In this document: piece by piece, positions 1-8,026 of the stretch
How positions within the stretch are numbered: the stretch's first letter is position 1
Layout of the letters: each line of letters starts with the position of its first letter
Assembly: GCA_021835025.1 (NCBI GenBank)
Contig: JAKBQY010000010.1
Location: forward strand, 1-42,520
Length of the DNA: 42,520 nt
Direction: 5' to 3'
Source of the DNA: Thermoplasmata archaeon
GTDB lineage: Archaea > Thermoplasmatota > Thermoplasmata > Thermoplasmatales > Thermoplasmataceae
Made by a program: the position numbers and the translations under genes
Notes under the pieces: generated by a model
What the model was told of the DNA's origin: nothing
Seen by the model: the letters and a program-made list of their open reading frames with translations, nothing else
Databases searched by the model: none

Positions 1-120
1 TGATGATTCACCTTTATTTTTCTGATTTATAATGTATTTTATTTTCTTATTGTTTAATTTCATCTTTTCTTTGATTCTTTTGTTTATATTATAATGTTTA
101 TATAGGAACTCAATTCGGGA

Positions 121-195
121 TATCATATATATAGATAAATATAAAAAACTATTAATATTTAAAAAGTAATGTCTAATTAAATTTTGGGTGGTTTA
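121..195 (+). promoter_or_regulatory. Promoter and leader of the TFB gene
   Basis: An A/T run with a TATA-like stretch (ATAAATATAAA, near 135-145) precedes the gene. A box there would start transcription near 165-170 and give a leader of roughly 25-30 bases. That leader contains GGGTGGT a few bases before the ATG at 196, a plausible Shine-Dalgarno match. A second A/T box near 155-165 could instead give an almost leaderless mRNA. Bases 1-120 are AT-rich with T-runs and I see no gene in them. Confidence 0.4.
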
Positions 196-1110
196 ATGGA
201 AACTGATGAAGTCAAAAATTGTCCCGAATGTGGTTCTAATCATTTGGTAAAGGATTATGAAAGAGGTGAGTTAATTTGTAGTGAATGTGGTATGGTTTTG
301 GAAGATTCCATTATTGACATGGGCCCTGAATGGCGTTCCTTTGACAGTGACCAGGATGAAAAAAGATCTAGAACAGGATCGCCGATGAGTTATTTAAGTC
401 ATGATAAGGGTCTTGCAACAGAGATTTCATGGTCAAATAAGGATTATTATGGCAAAAAAATACCGCATAGAAACAGGGCCCAGATATACAGAGTCAGGAA
501 ATGGCACCAAAGAATAAGGGTGAGCAATGCTGCTGAAAGAAATTTATCAATGGCATTACAATTATTGAATGAAAATGGCACAAAACTTGGCATACCGAAG
601 GATATAAAGGAAACGGCTGCACTGATATACCGGAAGGCGGTGGACAGAAATCTTATAAGGGGAAGAAGCATTGAAAGCATTGTGTGTGCATCAATTTATG
701 CTTCATGCAGAATGATTGACCTCCCTCGAACACTTGATGAAATTTCCAGGCTCTCGTTCGTGAATAAAAAGAAAATAGGGAAGGCATATAGGCATCTTGC
801 AAAGGAACTTGCACTGAACATTAAGCCTACGACGCCATATTCATACGTGTCACAATTCTGCAATAAACTGGAACTGGATAAACAGGTGATGATTGATAGT
901 GAAAATATCATAAGGATGGCTGTAGAAATGGGTATATCAACAGGCAAGGGACCTACGGGGATTGCGGCAGCCTCAATTTATATTGCCGCGATTAAAAATG
1001 GGAAACCCAGAACACAAAAAGATGTGGCACGTATTTCTGGGGTTACCGAGGTAACCATAAGAAATAGATATAAGGAAATAGGCAGGGCAATGGGTTTTGA
1101 GGGAGAATAA
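196..1110 (+). CDS. tfb: Transcription initiation factor IIB (TFB)
   Basis: Archaeal TFB bridges TBP on the TATA box to RNA polymerase and sets the start site. The N-terminus has a zinc ribbon: CPECGS followed about 15 residues later by CSECGM. A B-reader/linker region rich in charged residues (EWRSFDSDQ) follows, then two cyclin-like repeats of about 90 residues. The second repeat ends in the helix-turn-helix that reads the BRE element (QKDVARISGVTEVTIRNRYKE). The length of 304 aa is normal. The reading frame stays open upstream to a TTG at 184, but the ATG at 196 is better placed behind GGGTGGT. It is a single gene with its own promoter. Many Thermoplasmatales have more than one TFB, and the sequence does not show which paralogue this is. 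Confidence 0.96.
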   Translation: METDEVKNCPECGSNHLVKDYERGELICSECGMVLEDSIIDMGPEWRSFDSDQDEKRSRTGSPMSYLSHDKGLATEISWSNKDYYGKKIPHRNRAQIYRVRKWHQRIRVSNAAERNLSMALQLLNENGTKLGIPKDIKETAALIYRKAVDRNLIRGRSIESIVCASIYASCRMIDLPRTLDEISRLSFVNKKKIGKAYRHLAKELALNIKPTTPYSYVSQFCNKLELDKQVMIDSENIIRMAVEMGISTGKGPTGIAAASIYIAAIKNGKPRTQKDVARISGVTEVTIRNRYKEIGRAMGFEGE

Positions 1111-1214
1111 CCTCTTAGCAATTGAATGTTTTAGACTTAGATAAATTTTGTATATATGGTGTATTTGATCATTTAATCTTATAACTTTTACTGATCCTTT
1201 GGATGGTTTAACCT

Positions 1215-1955
1215 TTATATGGTATTTCCCTTAATGGAAAATGTAATAAAGGCTGTATGCCCTATAACATTATTATCCGGTCTTGTGGCATTTTCTCTTA
1301 CTATTATGTTTCTCTTCATAATTTCGACGGTTTCTACGATGTAAAAACTATTGTTTTTCATCTCAATTACATTTTTTTCAGCCTGATTAAAATTGGGGGA
1401 ATATGTAATTAAAAACCCACCATTTTTAATATTTTTCTTAACATTTCCTATTGCATTCCAGGGATCTGGCATGTCGAGAATTATCGTATCAAATAGTTCA
1501 TTGAATTTACATGTTTTTATATCCAAATTGATTATCTCCCAATTTTCGATATCAATGAATTTTGATACGTTTTTTCTTGCATTTTCAATAAATTCGCTGT
1601 TAATGTCAACTGTGGTCAGATGACCAGAAGAACCAATAAAGTTCAATATGGAATAACTGAGATTGCCTATGCCAATTCCCGATTCCAATATTTTTTTGCC
1701 GGGTAAAATTGCTCCCGAATATATAATATATGCAATATCGGAAGGAATTATGGTCTGTGTCATTCGTCCGGAGACCTCATTAAAAAAAAATGGGTCAGGT
1801 CTCAGGATTATGAATGAGTTTCCATCAAGTTTAATTTTATCGCCTGGTTCAAAAATATTATTTATTGGAAATTTAAACGATTTATTTTTAACGTATGCTG
1901 TATTTGTTTTTTCATCAAATAATCCTGAATAATTTTCTGATTTTATTATATACAC
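1215..1955 (-). CDS. trmI: tRNA (adenine-N1)-methyltransferase, TrmI family
   Basis: This is a SAM-dependent enzyme expected to methylate N1 of A57/A58 in the tRNA T-loop, which stabilises tRNA in thermophiles. Visible features are a short N-terminal beta domain, the family stretch MTQTIIPSD before the Rossmann fold, SAM motif I as ESGIGIGNLSYS (around residues 92-103), an acidic residue ending strand 2 (TTVDIN), and the diagnostic LDMPDPW motif. The length of 246 aa is typical. The start codon is GTG. The gene lies 25 bases downstream of guaAA on the same strand, so the two probably share a transcript. A separate GCD10-like partner is not expected in archaea, where the enzyme is a homotetramer. 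Confidence 0.88.
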   Translation of the reverse strand: MYIIKSENYSGLFDEKTNTAYVKNKSFKFPINNIFEPGDKIKLDGNSFIILRPDPFFFNEVSGRMTQTIIPSDIAYIIYSGAILPGKKILESGIGIGNLSYSILNFIGSSGHLTTVDINSEFIENARKNVSKFIDIENWEIINLDIKTCKFNELFDTIILDMPDPWNAIGNVKKNIKNGGFLITYSPNFNQAEKNVIEMKNNSFYIVETVEIMKRNIIVRENATRPDNNVIGHTAFITFSIKGNTI

Positions 1956-1980
1956 GGTAGCTGATTCACATTAATCATAT

Positions 1981-2547
1981 TTATTTTTTGCATCTATCGA
2001 TAAAGTTTTTAAATATTTCAGTGCCAAACTGCGTATTATTCACTTCCGGATGAAATTGAACGCCAAAAATATCCTTTTTCTTATGATAAAAAGCCTGAAT
2101 ATGGCAAGTATCTGATGATGCACATACAGTATAATCATTCGATATACTTTTTATTTCATCATTATGATTTTCCCACGCATATATTTTATCAGGAATATTA
2201 TAGAATATTGATTTATTTTCGCTGAATATTACTTCTTTTTTACCATATTCAGGGTGTATGGATTTACCAACGGATCCGCCTGAGTTCAGTGCTATAAACT
2301 GGGCTCCAACGCATATTCCCAGAATCGGATAATCGTGTGTTTGAATATACTCTCTTATATTCCCAAGTTTATTCAGTTCAGTTTCAATGCTGGCTGGACC
2401 ACCTGATAGAACTATACCATCAAGACCCTCAAGTTTAGAATTATCCACATTATTGGGTAAAATTTCAGAGTCTATGTCAAATGATTTTAAGACACGCCAT
2501 TCTCTGTGTGTCCATTGTCCACCATTATCTATAACGTCTATTTTCAC
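1981..2547 (-). CDS. guaAA: GMP synthase subunit A (glutamine amidotransferase)
   Basis: A class I glutamine amidotransferase that supplies ammonia to the GMP synthase ATP-pyrophosphatase subunit, converting XMP to GMP. In many archaea the two activities are separate genes, and this 188-aa protein is the amidotransferase alone. The nucleophile sits in GICVGAQFIA, the catalytic His-Glu pair is in VQFHPEV near the C-terminus, and an oxyanion-hole stretch reads VLSGGPASI. The protein begins MKIDVIDNGGQWTHRE, which is characteristic of the archaeal subunit. The start codon is GTG at 2547. The synthetase subunit is not in the window. Confidence 0.92.
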   Translation of the reverse strand: MKIDVIDNGGQWTHREWRVLKSFDIDSEILPNNVDNSKLEGLDGIVLSGGPASIETELNKLGNIREYIQTHDYPILGICVGAQFIALNSGGSVGKSIHPEYGKKEVIFSENKSIFYNIPDKIYAWENHNDEIKSISNDYTVCASSDTCHIQAFYHKKKDIFGVQFHPEVNNTQFGTEIFKNFIDRCKK

Positions 2548-2634
2548 AATTCAAAATTATAAAGTAGTATTTAAACAAATCATCCCATAAATATTGGAGG
2601 TGAATGAATTTCAAAAATGGGAAGTTGAATATGA

Positions 2635-2949
2635 TTAAAATATGGCCCTTTCTGGATCCTTTTGAACGTTGACATCTAGGTATTTAATTTCTCTCCATGA
2701 AAAACTTTTTTTAATTATTGAAGTTTTACATCCATATGTGCCTGTAAAAAATAAATTACCATTTTCGTTAAATTTTATGGCTGTAACCTTTACATCGGCG
2801 TATTTTTTTTCATTTGTATAAACATTTACCGTATAATCATACAAAAGAGCATATGCCAGTGTTCTTTTGATATCTATAACCGAAATATCATTTAAAGGGT
2901 TTGATTCAACAAGTCGCCCATCCCTAAATGATATTAATGCAAGTATCAT
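2635..2949 (-). CDS. Hypothetical protein, 104 aa
   Basis: I do not recognise this protein. It is a small soluble protein with alternating hydrophobic strands (ALISFRDGRLVES, VKVTAIKFNENGNLFFTGTYG) that suggest a mainly beta fold with one helix. It has no signal peptide, no membrane span and no clear metal or nucleotide site. A TATA-like AAAATATATA lies about 25 bases before the ATG, consistent with a leaderless mRNA. It stands alone between guaAA and a small membrane protein. The predicted start and good codon use favour a real gene. Confidence 0.65.
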   Translation of the reverse strand: MILALISFRDGRLVESNPLNDISVIDIKRTLAYALLYDYTVNVYTNEKKYADVKVTAIKFNENGNLFFTGTYGCKTSIIKKSFSWREIKYLDVNVQKDPERAIF

Positions 2950-3048
2950 TTAAATCAGTCTATATATTTTTACACTTTATTTATATTTTGTTGAATTAAG
3001 GTGATATTAAAAATAAACCTTGCAAATTACCATAATTTAATAAATAAT

Positions 3049-3294
3049 CTATTTTTTGCCATTGCTTTTATCCATATGAATTATTGATTTTTGATAATTA
3101 TACAGCATGATAATCTCTATAATCAAAAGAGAAAAAATCGCTGATAAAATAGTTAGAACATCATTTATGATTAAACCAATTCTGGATAATGGAAATAATA
3201 ATCTTAAACCAATGACAATAATACCGGAAATCAGGATTATTCTTCTATTTTTCCATGTGAACCTATTGTAATCTTTAATATTGAGCACGGTCAT
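3049..3294 (-). CDS. Small membrane protein, 81 aa
   Basis: The function is unknown. Two hydrophobic segments (around residues 18-36 and 42-65) separated by a short loop form a likely helical hairpin in the membrane. The N-terminus (NRFTWKNRRI) and the lysine-rich C-terminus would both be cytoplasmic. It is divergently transcribed from the MFS transporter, and the shared 120-base intergenic region holds A/T promoter boxes for both. No conserved motif is visible. Confidence 0.55.
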   Translation of the reverse strand: MTVLNIKDYNRFTWKNRRIILISGIIVIGLRLLFPLSRIGLIINDVLTILSAIFSLLIIEIIMLYNYQKSIIHMDKSNGKK

Positions 3295-3363
3295 TATATG
3301 ATAATTATATATTGATATTTTAACTTAATTTAGAATAAAAATGGGTTCAATAATTCATTACAA

Positions 3364-3383
3364 AAATTTAAATTTATAAATAA
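3364..3383 (+). promoter_or_regulatory. TATA-like promoter of the MFS gene
   Basis: TTTATAAATAA at 3373-3383 follows a further A/T block (AAATTTAAA). A TATA box centred near 3378 puts transcription start about 10 bases before the ATG at 3415, so the leader would be very short. No Shine-Dalgarno sequence is visible. Confidence 0.45.
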
Positions 3384-3414
3384 TATTTCAAAAAACATTA
3401 AGAGTTGATTTTTA

Positions 3415-4599
3415 ATGAATGCCAAACTAACCAAGACAAGAGAATTCCCAAAAATTATGGTACCTTCATTTTTATCGTTTTATTTAAATTCATCCATCAG
3501 GTATTTCATTCCGGCAATTCTACCTATCATCATCGTAAGTCTGAACATCAGTGTTTTCTATGGGTCGCTGCTAATTACATCGTACTGGCTTGGTTATACA
3601 TTTTTTCAAATACCCGCTGGCATAATATCCGATAGAATAGGACTTGCAATAACGGCAAAGGTATCATTTTTGGGCATTTTTCTACTATTCATTTTCTTAT
3701 TTCTAATGATAAATTCATATATAGCATTAATTTTCATTCAATTTTTACTTGGTATGTCATCGGCAGCGGTGTATGTTTCAGATGCTTCTCTTGTACAGGC
3801 ATGGGTTCCCAGGAAAAAAAGGACAATGTCTGTGGGAACATACCAGACCGCATACTTTATAGGTGCATCTATTGGTGAATTTATCACATTAAAGCTGATC
3901 AATATCGATTTCAATTTTCCATTCTATCTTATTATAATCCTATTATTTGCCATCACAATAATTAATTTTATATTTTTGAGAGAGCCTCTCAACAGGAAAA
4001 AACATATTAAGAACAAAATTTCAAAGGATATAGCATATGTGGCATTGATTAGATTTGCCGCTGGATTTTCATATCTTGGATTTCTATCTTTATATTCAAC
4101 ATTCATCATATTTTCCCATCTTGCGACGGAAAGCAGTTTATTTTTATATATGTGGATACCCGCAGCCGGAGGGATAATAACTTCACCCCTGGGCGGAATA
4201 ATATCAAGAAAATACATAAGGGCCAAGGACAAAATTGCTACCTTAACAACCTTGGTTCTGGCATTGTTTATTATTTTGATAGGTTTTATACATGGATATA
4301 TGCTATTATTTTTGACATTTTTTACAGGAATTTTTTATGGCCTATATGCTGGCCCATCAATGGGTATGGCATCAGATGTAAGTGGGGGAGATAAAAATAT
4401 TGGTTCTTCAAGCGGAATAATCAATTTTAGTTCACAGGTTGGTGGGAGTATATCTCCTGTAATGATTGGGTATATTTTTACAGTTTACCATGTATTTTTT
4501 ATACCATTTATAATTCTTGGTGCAGTTTCAATTATGACTCTAATTCCGGTTTTCATAAAAATGAAAAGATCGGTAATAGGAGACCCATCAGAAACGTGA
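3415..4599 (+). CDS. Major facilitator superfamily transporter
   Basis: A 394-aa protein with about twelve hydrophobic segments, the usual MFS size. The loop between the second and third segments carries a form of MFS motif A (GIISDRIGLAITAK). A longer basic central loop (LREPLNRKKHIKNK) separates the two six-helix halves. The substrate cannot be read from sequence. The gene is monocistronic and converges on the ABC permease gene at 4950, with a decayed mobile element in between. Confidence 0.85.
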   Translation: MNAKLTKTREFPKIMVPSFLSFYLNSSIRYFIPAILPIIIVSLNISVFYGSLLITSYWLGYTFFQIPAGIISDRIGLAITAKVSFLGIFLLFIFLFLMINSYIALIFIQFLLGMSSAAVYVSDASLVQAWVPRKKRTMSVGTYQTAYFIGASIGEFITLKLINIDFNFPFYLIIILLFAITIINFIFLREPLNRKKHIKNKISKDIAYVALIRFAAGFSYLGFLSLYSTFIIFSHLATESSLFLYMWIPAAGGIITSPLGGIISRKYIRAKDKIATLTTLVLALFIILIGFIHGYMLLFLTFFTGIFYGLYAGPSMGMASDVSGGDKNIGSSSGIINFSSQVGGSISPVMIGYIFTVYHVFFIPFIILGAVSIMTLIPVFIKMKRSVIGDPSET

Positions 4600-4653
4600 A
4601 TTATTAATCCTTAACTCTTCATTTTTTACGTAATAGATAATGGATGACATCCT

Positions 4654-4673
4654 CCCATGAATAAATTCATGGG
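4654..4673. repeat. Perfect right-end hairpin of the IS605 remnant
   Basis: Nine-base arms CCCATGAAT and ATTCATGGG enclose two A bases. In IS200/IS605 elements such subterminal hairpins are what TnpA recognises on single-stranded DNA. Here it lies at the boundary with host sequence. Confidence 0.75.
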
Positions 4674-4757
4674 CTTCCTGCCTCGACGGTTACCAGCGTC
4701 CCCCACAGGCTTGCATTCCCCACGGCCCGTGGGTACTCTGTTCTTCATACTCAGCCA

Positions 4758-4907
4758 TTAGACTTTACGGGCACAGGCACGCATGGAGCTATATGTGATC
4801 CGACCTTCTTTCATTATGTCTACCAGTGGACAGGAATTATATTCTCCTGTGATATAAAATGGTTCGCTTTCATTCCATACATAAATGAAGTGGGATTCCC
4901 CGCTCAC
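4758..4907 (-). CDS. Small ORF of 49 aa inside the IS remnant (doubtful)
   Basis: An open frame runs from a GTG at 4907 to a TAA at 4758, giving MSGESHFIYVWNESEPF and ending SMRACARKV. It does not resemble TnpB catalytic sequence and has no recognised domain. Its frame is bounded upstream by a stop five codons before the GTG. It may be a miniature passenger ORF, a scrambled tnpB fragment or chance. No ribosome binding site is evident. Confidence 0.2.
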   Translation of the reverse strand: MSGESHFIYVWNESEPFYITGEYNSCPLVDIMKEGRITYSSMRACARKV

Positions 4908-4949
4908 TGTGATAAAGTGTTAAAAATTAAGGATTGTTAAAATTTCCCC

Positions 4950-5684
4950 TTAACGTTTTTCCTGCCATTTCACGAAAAATCTTGCAAGGAGACTATAAAA
5001 TATAATCTCAACAATAAATATATACACCATATTTATCTGAAATGGTGCCAAGCCGAAGATACCCTGGGCAAGTACAGCAGCCGGTGTCGTTGGTGATAAT
5101 GATATTATGTAAAGAAATGCATTTGGAACGTAATAATAGGGATAAAATGTTGGGGGTAAAATACTTGTAATTATTGTAAGTATAGCTGTTATACCCCATA
5201 TATTCCTTAGATGATTAATTGAACCGGATATTATAAAGGAGATTGCTGTTGTAGTAACTACCAAAAATACCATTATAAAAATCATCCCCAAAACGTTAAA
5301 CAACGTAAATAAATGATATATTGTACCAAGATACGCATATAAAACTACCCCTGGAATGGCAAAAACCAGATAGCTAAGTGTGAATGCAATCATGTAATCC
5401 GATGCATGTATTTCTGTGGCAACATACAATTCCTGCATTCTCAATTGCAACCTGAAAAATGCTGCATCGCCAGCACCTGACAGGCCAACTGATCCAATAA
5501 ATGCAATCAACCCGCCCACAATGGCAAATTTTACAAGGACACCGTGACTCAGGATATAAACAAGGAATAGCAATGTCAACGGAGTTGCAAGCGATGCAAT
5601 CAAATATGATGGCCCCCTGATAATTGTTTTGATACCGTAATACCATGCCATGCTTCCTATAAACCTAAGATTCAAGATCCACAC
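4950..5684 (-). CDS. ABC-2 type transporter permease
   Basis: A 244-aa integral membrane protein with about six hydrophobic segments, matching the ABC-2 exporter permease fold (DrrB/NodJ type). It is the last gene of a three-gene minus-strand operon. Its start overlaps the 3' end of the ATPase gene by 20 bases, so the two are translationally coupled and form one exporter. The substrate is unknown. The long central loop (FRLQLRMQELYVATEIHASDY) is the probable coupling helix contacting the ATPase. Confidence 0.8.
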   Translation of the reverse strand: MWILNLRFIGSMAWYYGIKTIIRGPSYLIASLATPLTLLFLVYILSHGVLVKFAIVGGLIAFIGSVGLSGAGDAAFFRLQLRMQELYVATEIHASDYMIAFTLSYLVFAIPGVVLYAYLGTIYHLFTLFNVLGMIFIMVFLVVTTTAISFIISGSINHLRNIWGITAILTIITSILPPTFYPYYYVPNAFLYIISLSPTTPAAVLAQGIFGLAPFQINMVYIFIVEIIFYSLLARFFVKWQEKR

Positions 5685-6504
5685 CCCTCATGATAAAAAG
5701 ATCCTCTATTGTGATTTTTTTAATAACGTTATATTCATCATTATATTTGCCCATTTCATCTGAATTTATATACTTAATGTATATATTTCCAATGTTATAT
5801 GAATTATCCAGTTTAGAGTATGATTCTATCCTTATTTTATTTCTATATGGGTATAATAGTTCATTGTATGACCCTGAATTAATGATTGAACCATCATTCA
5901 TCATGTATATTCTCTGGGACAATTCCTTTGCCTCCTCCATATAATGTGTGGTCAAAATTACATTCCCGCTAAGCATTTTTATTGCGGCCCATGTTTCCAT
6001 CCTTGATAAGGGATCCAGCCCGGTTGTTGGTTCGTCAAGGAAAATATTTTCTGCATTTGATGCAAGAGCCATTGCAACAAACATCTTTCTTTTCATTCCT
6101 CCGGACAATTCATCTGTTGGCCTATTACGATCATTGTATAAATTAACGATTTTCAAAGCTCTTAATGTTTCATCCTTTGCAGATTTAAATGAAAAACCCC
6201 TAGCGGTTAAATATAAGAACACCTGCTCATACGATGTTAGTATACCTATTGGCGATGATTCCTGTGGTATACTCACTATTTTTTTTCTAACCTTTTCCAC
6301 ATCCTTTATTATGCTTAAATTATCAATAAAAGCATCTCCACTGCTTGGCTTTAACTGCGTGGATAATATCCTCAATAGTGTTGTCTTTCCAGCGCCATTT
6401 TTTCCAATAATTGTAGATATGCCAGACTCTATTCTGCAATTAATATTGTTAACGGCAACCTTATTTTTATTGTAGATTTTTGAAATCCCCTTAATATCAA
6501 TCAT
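5665..6504 (-). CDS. ABC transporter ATP-binding protein
   Basis: The 279-aa ATPase partner of the downstream permease. All nucleotide-binding motifs are present: Walker A IGKNGAGKTTLL (about residues 37-48), Q-loop in VSIPQES, signature DELSGGMKRK, Walker B NIFLDEPTTGLDP and the switch histidine in LTTHYMEEA. The sequence belongs to the CcmA/DrrA group that pairs with ABC-2 permeases. A C-terminal tail of about 70 residues of unknown role follows the ATPase core. It lies 18 bases downstream of the TehA-like gene. Confidence 0.92.
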   Translation of the reverse strand: MIDIKGISKIYNKNKVAVNNINCRIESGISTIIGKNGAGKTTLLRILSTQLKPSSGDAFIDNLSIIKDVEKVRKKIVSIPQESSPIGILTSYEQVFLYLTARGFSFKSAKDETLRALKIVNLYNDRNRPTDELSGGMKRKMFVAMALASNAENIFLDEPTTGLDPLSRMETWAAIKMLSGNVILTTHYMEEAKELSQRIYMMNDGSIINSGSYNELLYPYRNKIRIESYSKLDNSYNIGNIYIKYINSDEMGKYNDEYNVIKKITIEDLFIMRGVDLES

Positions 6505-6522
6505 AACTCACCAATTAAAATA

Positions 6523-7551
6523 TCACACCTTATTCTTCAATATAATATATGTATTTATCCATGAATATGCATAAAGAATAAAAAGTGCGATAGTAAATAT
6601 TACAATCGTATATTTAAAAATGTATATTTTTGTGAAAGAGTATAACATATAATCTGAAAACGTTGATACACCAACAGGAAAAACGTAAGCCCATACCGTC
6701 ATCGTCTGTCTTTTACTCATATTTGAAATGGCAATCAGTGCTGATACAAGGAATAAAAATAGGTCAAAACCAAAAAGGAGCATTGAAATATCAACTGCCG
6801 TAGCCCTTGATATATAAAATAAATTGAGATGGTTGAATAAGGGTAAAAAGATTATGTTGATTATTATAATGCTTGAAGCTCCTACTGGTATCATGGATGC
6901 GGGAACAGTTTTCATATATTCATTTTTATTTATATGTGAAATAAAGGCGGTTATTCCAATAAATAAAAACTGGAAAAATGATATCCCAAGGGCGATCATT
7001 ACCATAAAATATATACTCTTAAGAATTGATAAATCATAATATAACGATAATGGCCTTGTTAAAAGTACACTGCTCAATATAATATTGCCGCTTAAAACAA
7101 CTGAAGGCACAAGAATAGCATATGAAAATTGGCTTATTTTATATTTATTCATATACATGTTATAATTAAGTAACATATTTATTGCCAGGACATACATATA
7201 AAAGAATATATAAAGATACAGCATAATATATGCTATCTCTCTATTTATACCAATATATACCGTATAAAAGAAAGCAATTGCAAAATAAAGAATGGCAATA
7301 AATGTACTGAAACTCAGAGATATTGGATTATTGTAATCACTTTTTAATATTTTTATATCATTTATATATCGATAAATCCATGAAACAAGTACAAAAGTAA
7401 AAAATGCTATGACAAAATAGAATATATATTTTCCAATATCATACAGGATGTTGATATCGAAAATCAGATAACATATATATAATGCCAGTGAAAGAGACAG
7501 AGTACCCAAAACTACTGGAAACCATTCTGTACCAAGACCCTTGAAACCCAT
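6523..7551 (-). CDS. Ten-span membrane protein, TehA/SLAC1-like (TDT family)
   Basis: A 342-aa protein made almost wholly of about ten hydrophobic helices. The first segment (GTEWFPVVLGTLSLSLALY) and the ninth (WAYVFPVGVSTFSDYMLY) resemble the repeated signature helices of the TehA/SLAC1 anion channel and C4-dicarboxylate carrier family. The assignment is by eye and moderate. It is the first gene of an operon with an ABC-2 exporter, an unusual pairing that may mean joint export of an anionic compound. The initiator ATG is preceded by an A/T-rich promoter region. Confidence 0.5.
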   Translation of the reverse strand: MGFKGLGTEWFPVVLGTLSLSLALYICYLIFDINILYDIGKYIFYFVIAFFTFVLVSWIYRYINDIKILKSDYNNPISLSFSTFIAILYFAIAFFYTVYIGINREIAYIMLYLYIFFYMYVLAINMLLNYNMYMNKYKISQFSYAILVPSVVLSGNIILSSVLLTRPLSLYYDLSILKSIYFMVMIALGISFFQFLFIGITAFISHINKNEYMKTVPASMIPVGASSIIIINIIFLPLFNHLNLFYISRATAVDISMLLFGFDLFLFLVSALIAISNMSKRQTMTVWAYVFPVGVSTFSDYMLYSFTKIYIFKYTIVIFTIALFILYAYSWINTYIILKNKV

Positions 7552-8026
7552 AAATCATAATGCCAAATAAATATAAATTGTTATAGATAATTTCTAGAAA
7601 CCTTGATTTTTTAGAAGAATTATATATATGGAATATCAGTGGTGTAATAAATTCCTAATTAAAAAATTTCCCATGGCAACACGGTTTATATAATATAAAC
7701 TCCAGTAGTCTTAACCTATATGTAAATGACCCCTGTAACGTTCTATTTGAAGAATGGATACATGATAGGTATCTGTTATTTCACAGATCTTCATCTTAAG
7801 AAAATCTACAATGGGATAATTGGAAAATACTTGTTTTTGACATATCACGACCTGTATAAAGTGATAGTATAACGAATATACAGATGTTAACCCTTATCGG
7901 GATCTTCAACATATAATTTTTATTCGCTTTCATATACACTTTGGAGAGAAATAATTCTTGCCTACATTAGTTAAAATAAATAGAAATTAATAAAAATTAT
8001 TAACCAATAAATAATATATAATTAAC
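7552..8026. other. 475-base AT-rich intergenic region
   Basis: This stretch separates the divergent TehA-like operon and the histidine phosphatase gene. It contains only the possible 48-codon ORF at 7726-7872 and promoter-like A/T boxes, including one near 7991-8002 about 25-30 bases before the phosphatase ATG. I see no RNA gene or mobile element in it. Confidence 0.5.
7726..7872 (+). CDS. Possible small protein, 48 aa
   Basis: ATG to TAA, reading MTPVTFYLKNGYMIGICYFT and continuing DLHLKKIYNG to a hydrophobic end. A clear TATA-like TTTATATAATATAAA (near 7684-7698) lies about 30-35 bases upstream, the right distance for a nearly leaderless transcript. It has no known domain. It could be a real small protein or a fortuitous frame in a spacer. 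Conservation in relatives would decide. Confidence 0.3.
   Translation: MTPVTFYLKNGYMIGICYFTDLHLKKIYNGIIGKYLFLTYHDLYKVIV

Larger units (their letters stand above)
4640..4925 (-). mobile_element. IS200/IS605-type right-end remnant with omega-RNA-like stretch
   Basis: Read on the minus strand, this stretch ends in a perfect 9-bp hairpin (CCCATGAAT AA ATTCATGGG, 4654-4673) followed by GGATG, the arrangement seen at right ends of tnpB-carrying IS605-family elements. Before it is an unusually GC-rich segment (about 4675-4745). Its minus-strand translation resembles the low-complexity tail of TnpB genes (PTGRGECKPVGDAGNRRGRK), where the omega-RNA scaffold normally lies. No TnpB catalytic domain and no TnpA remain. 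The likely reading is a decayed or miniature, non-autonomous derivative. It could still make a guide-bearing RNA if a tnpB elsewhere supplies the protein. Confidence 0.6.
4606..4935. repeat. Split inverted repeat flanking an insertion
   Basis: AATCCTTAA at 4606-4614 is exactly inverted as TTAAGGATT at 4927-4935. The arms lie just beyond the stop codons of two convergent genes (MFS and ABC permease). Joined, they would make a terminator-like hairpin. The intervening material of about 310 bases is foreign. Alternatively the arms could be the element's own terminal repeats. Confidence 0.4.

Noticed and set aside
184-195. TTG start for the TFB gene
   Set aside because: The GGGTGGT motif lies between the TTG and the ATG at 196, which fits ribosome binding for the ATG only.
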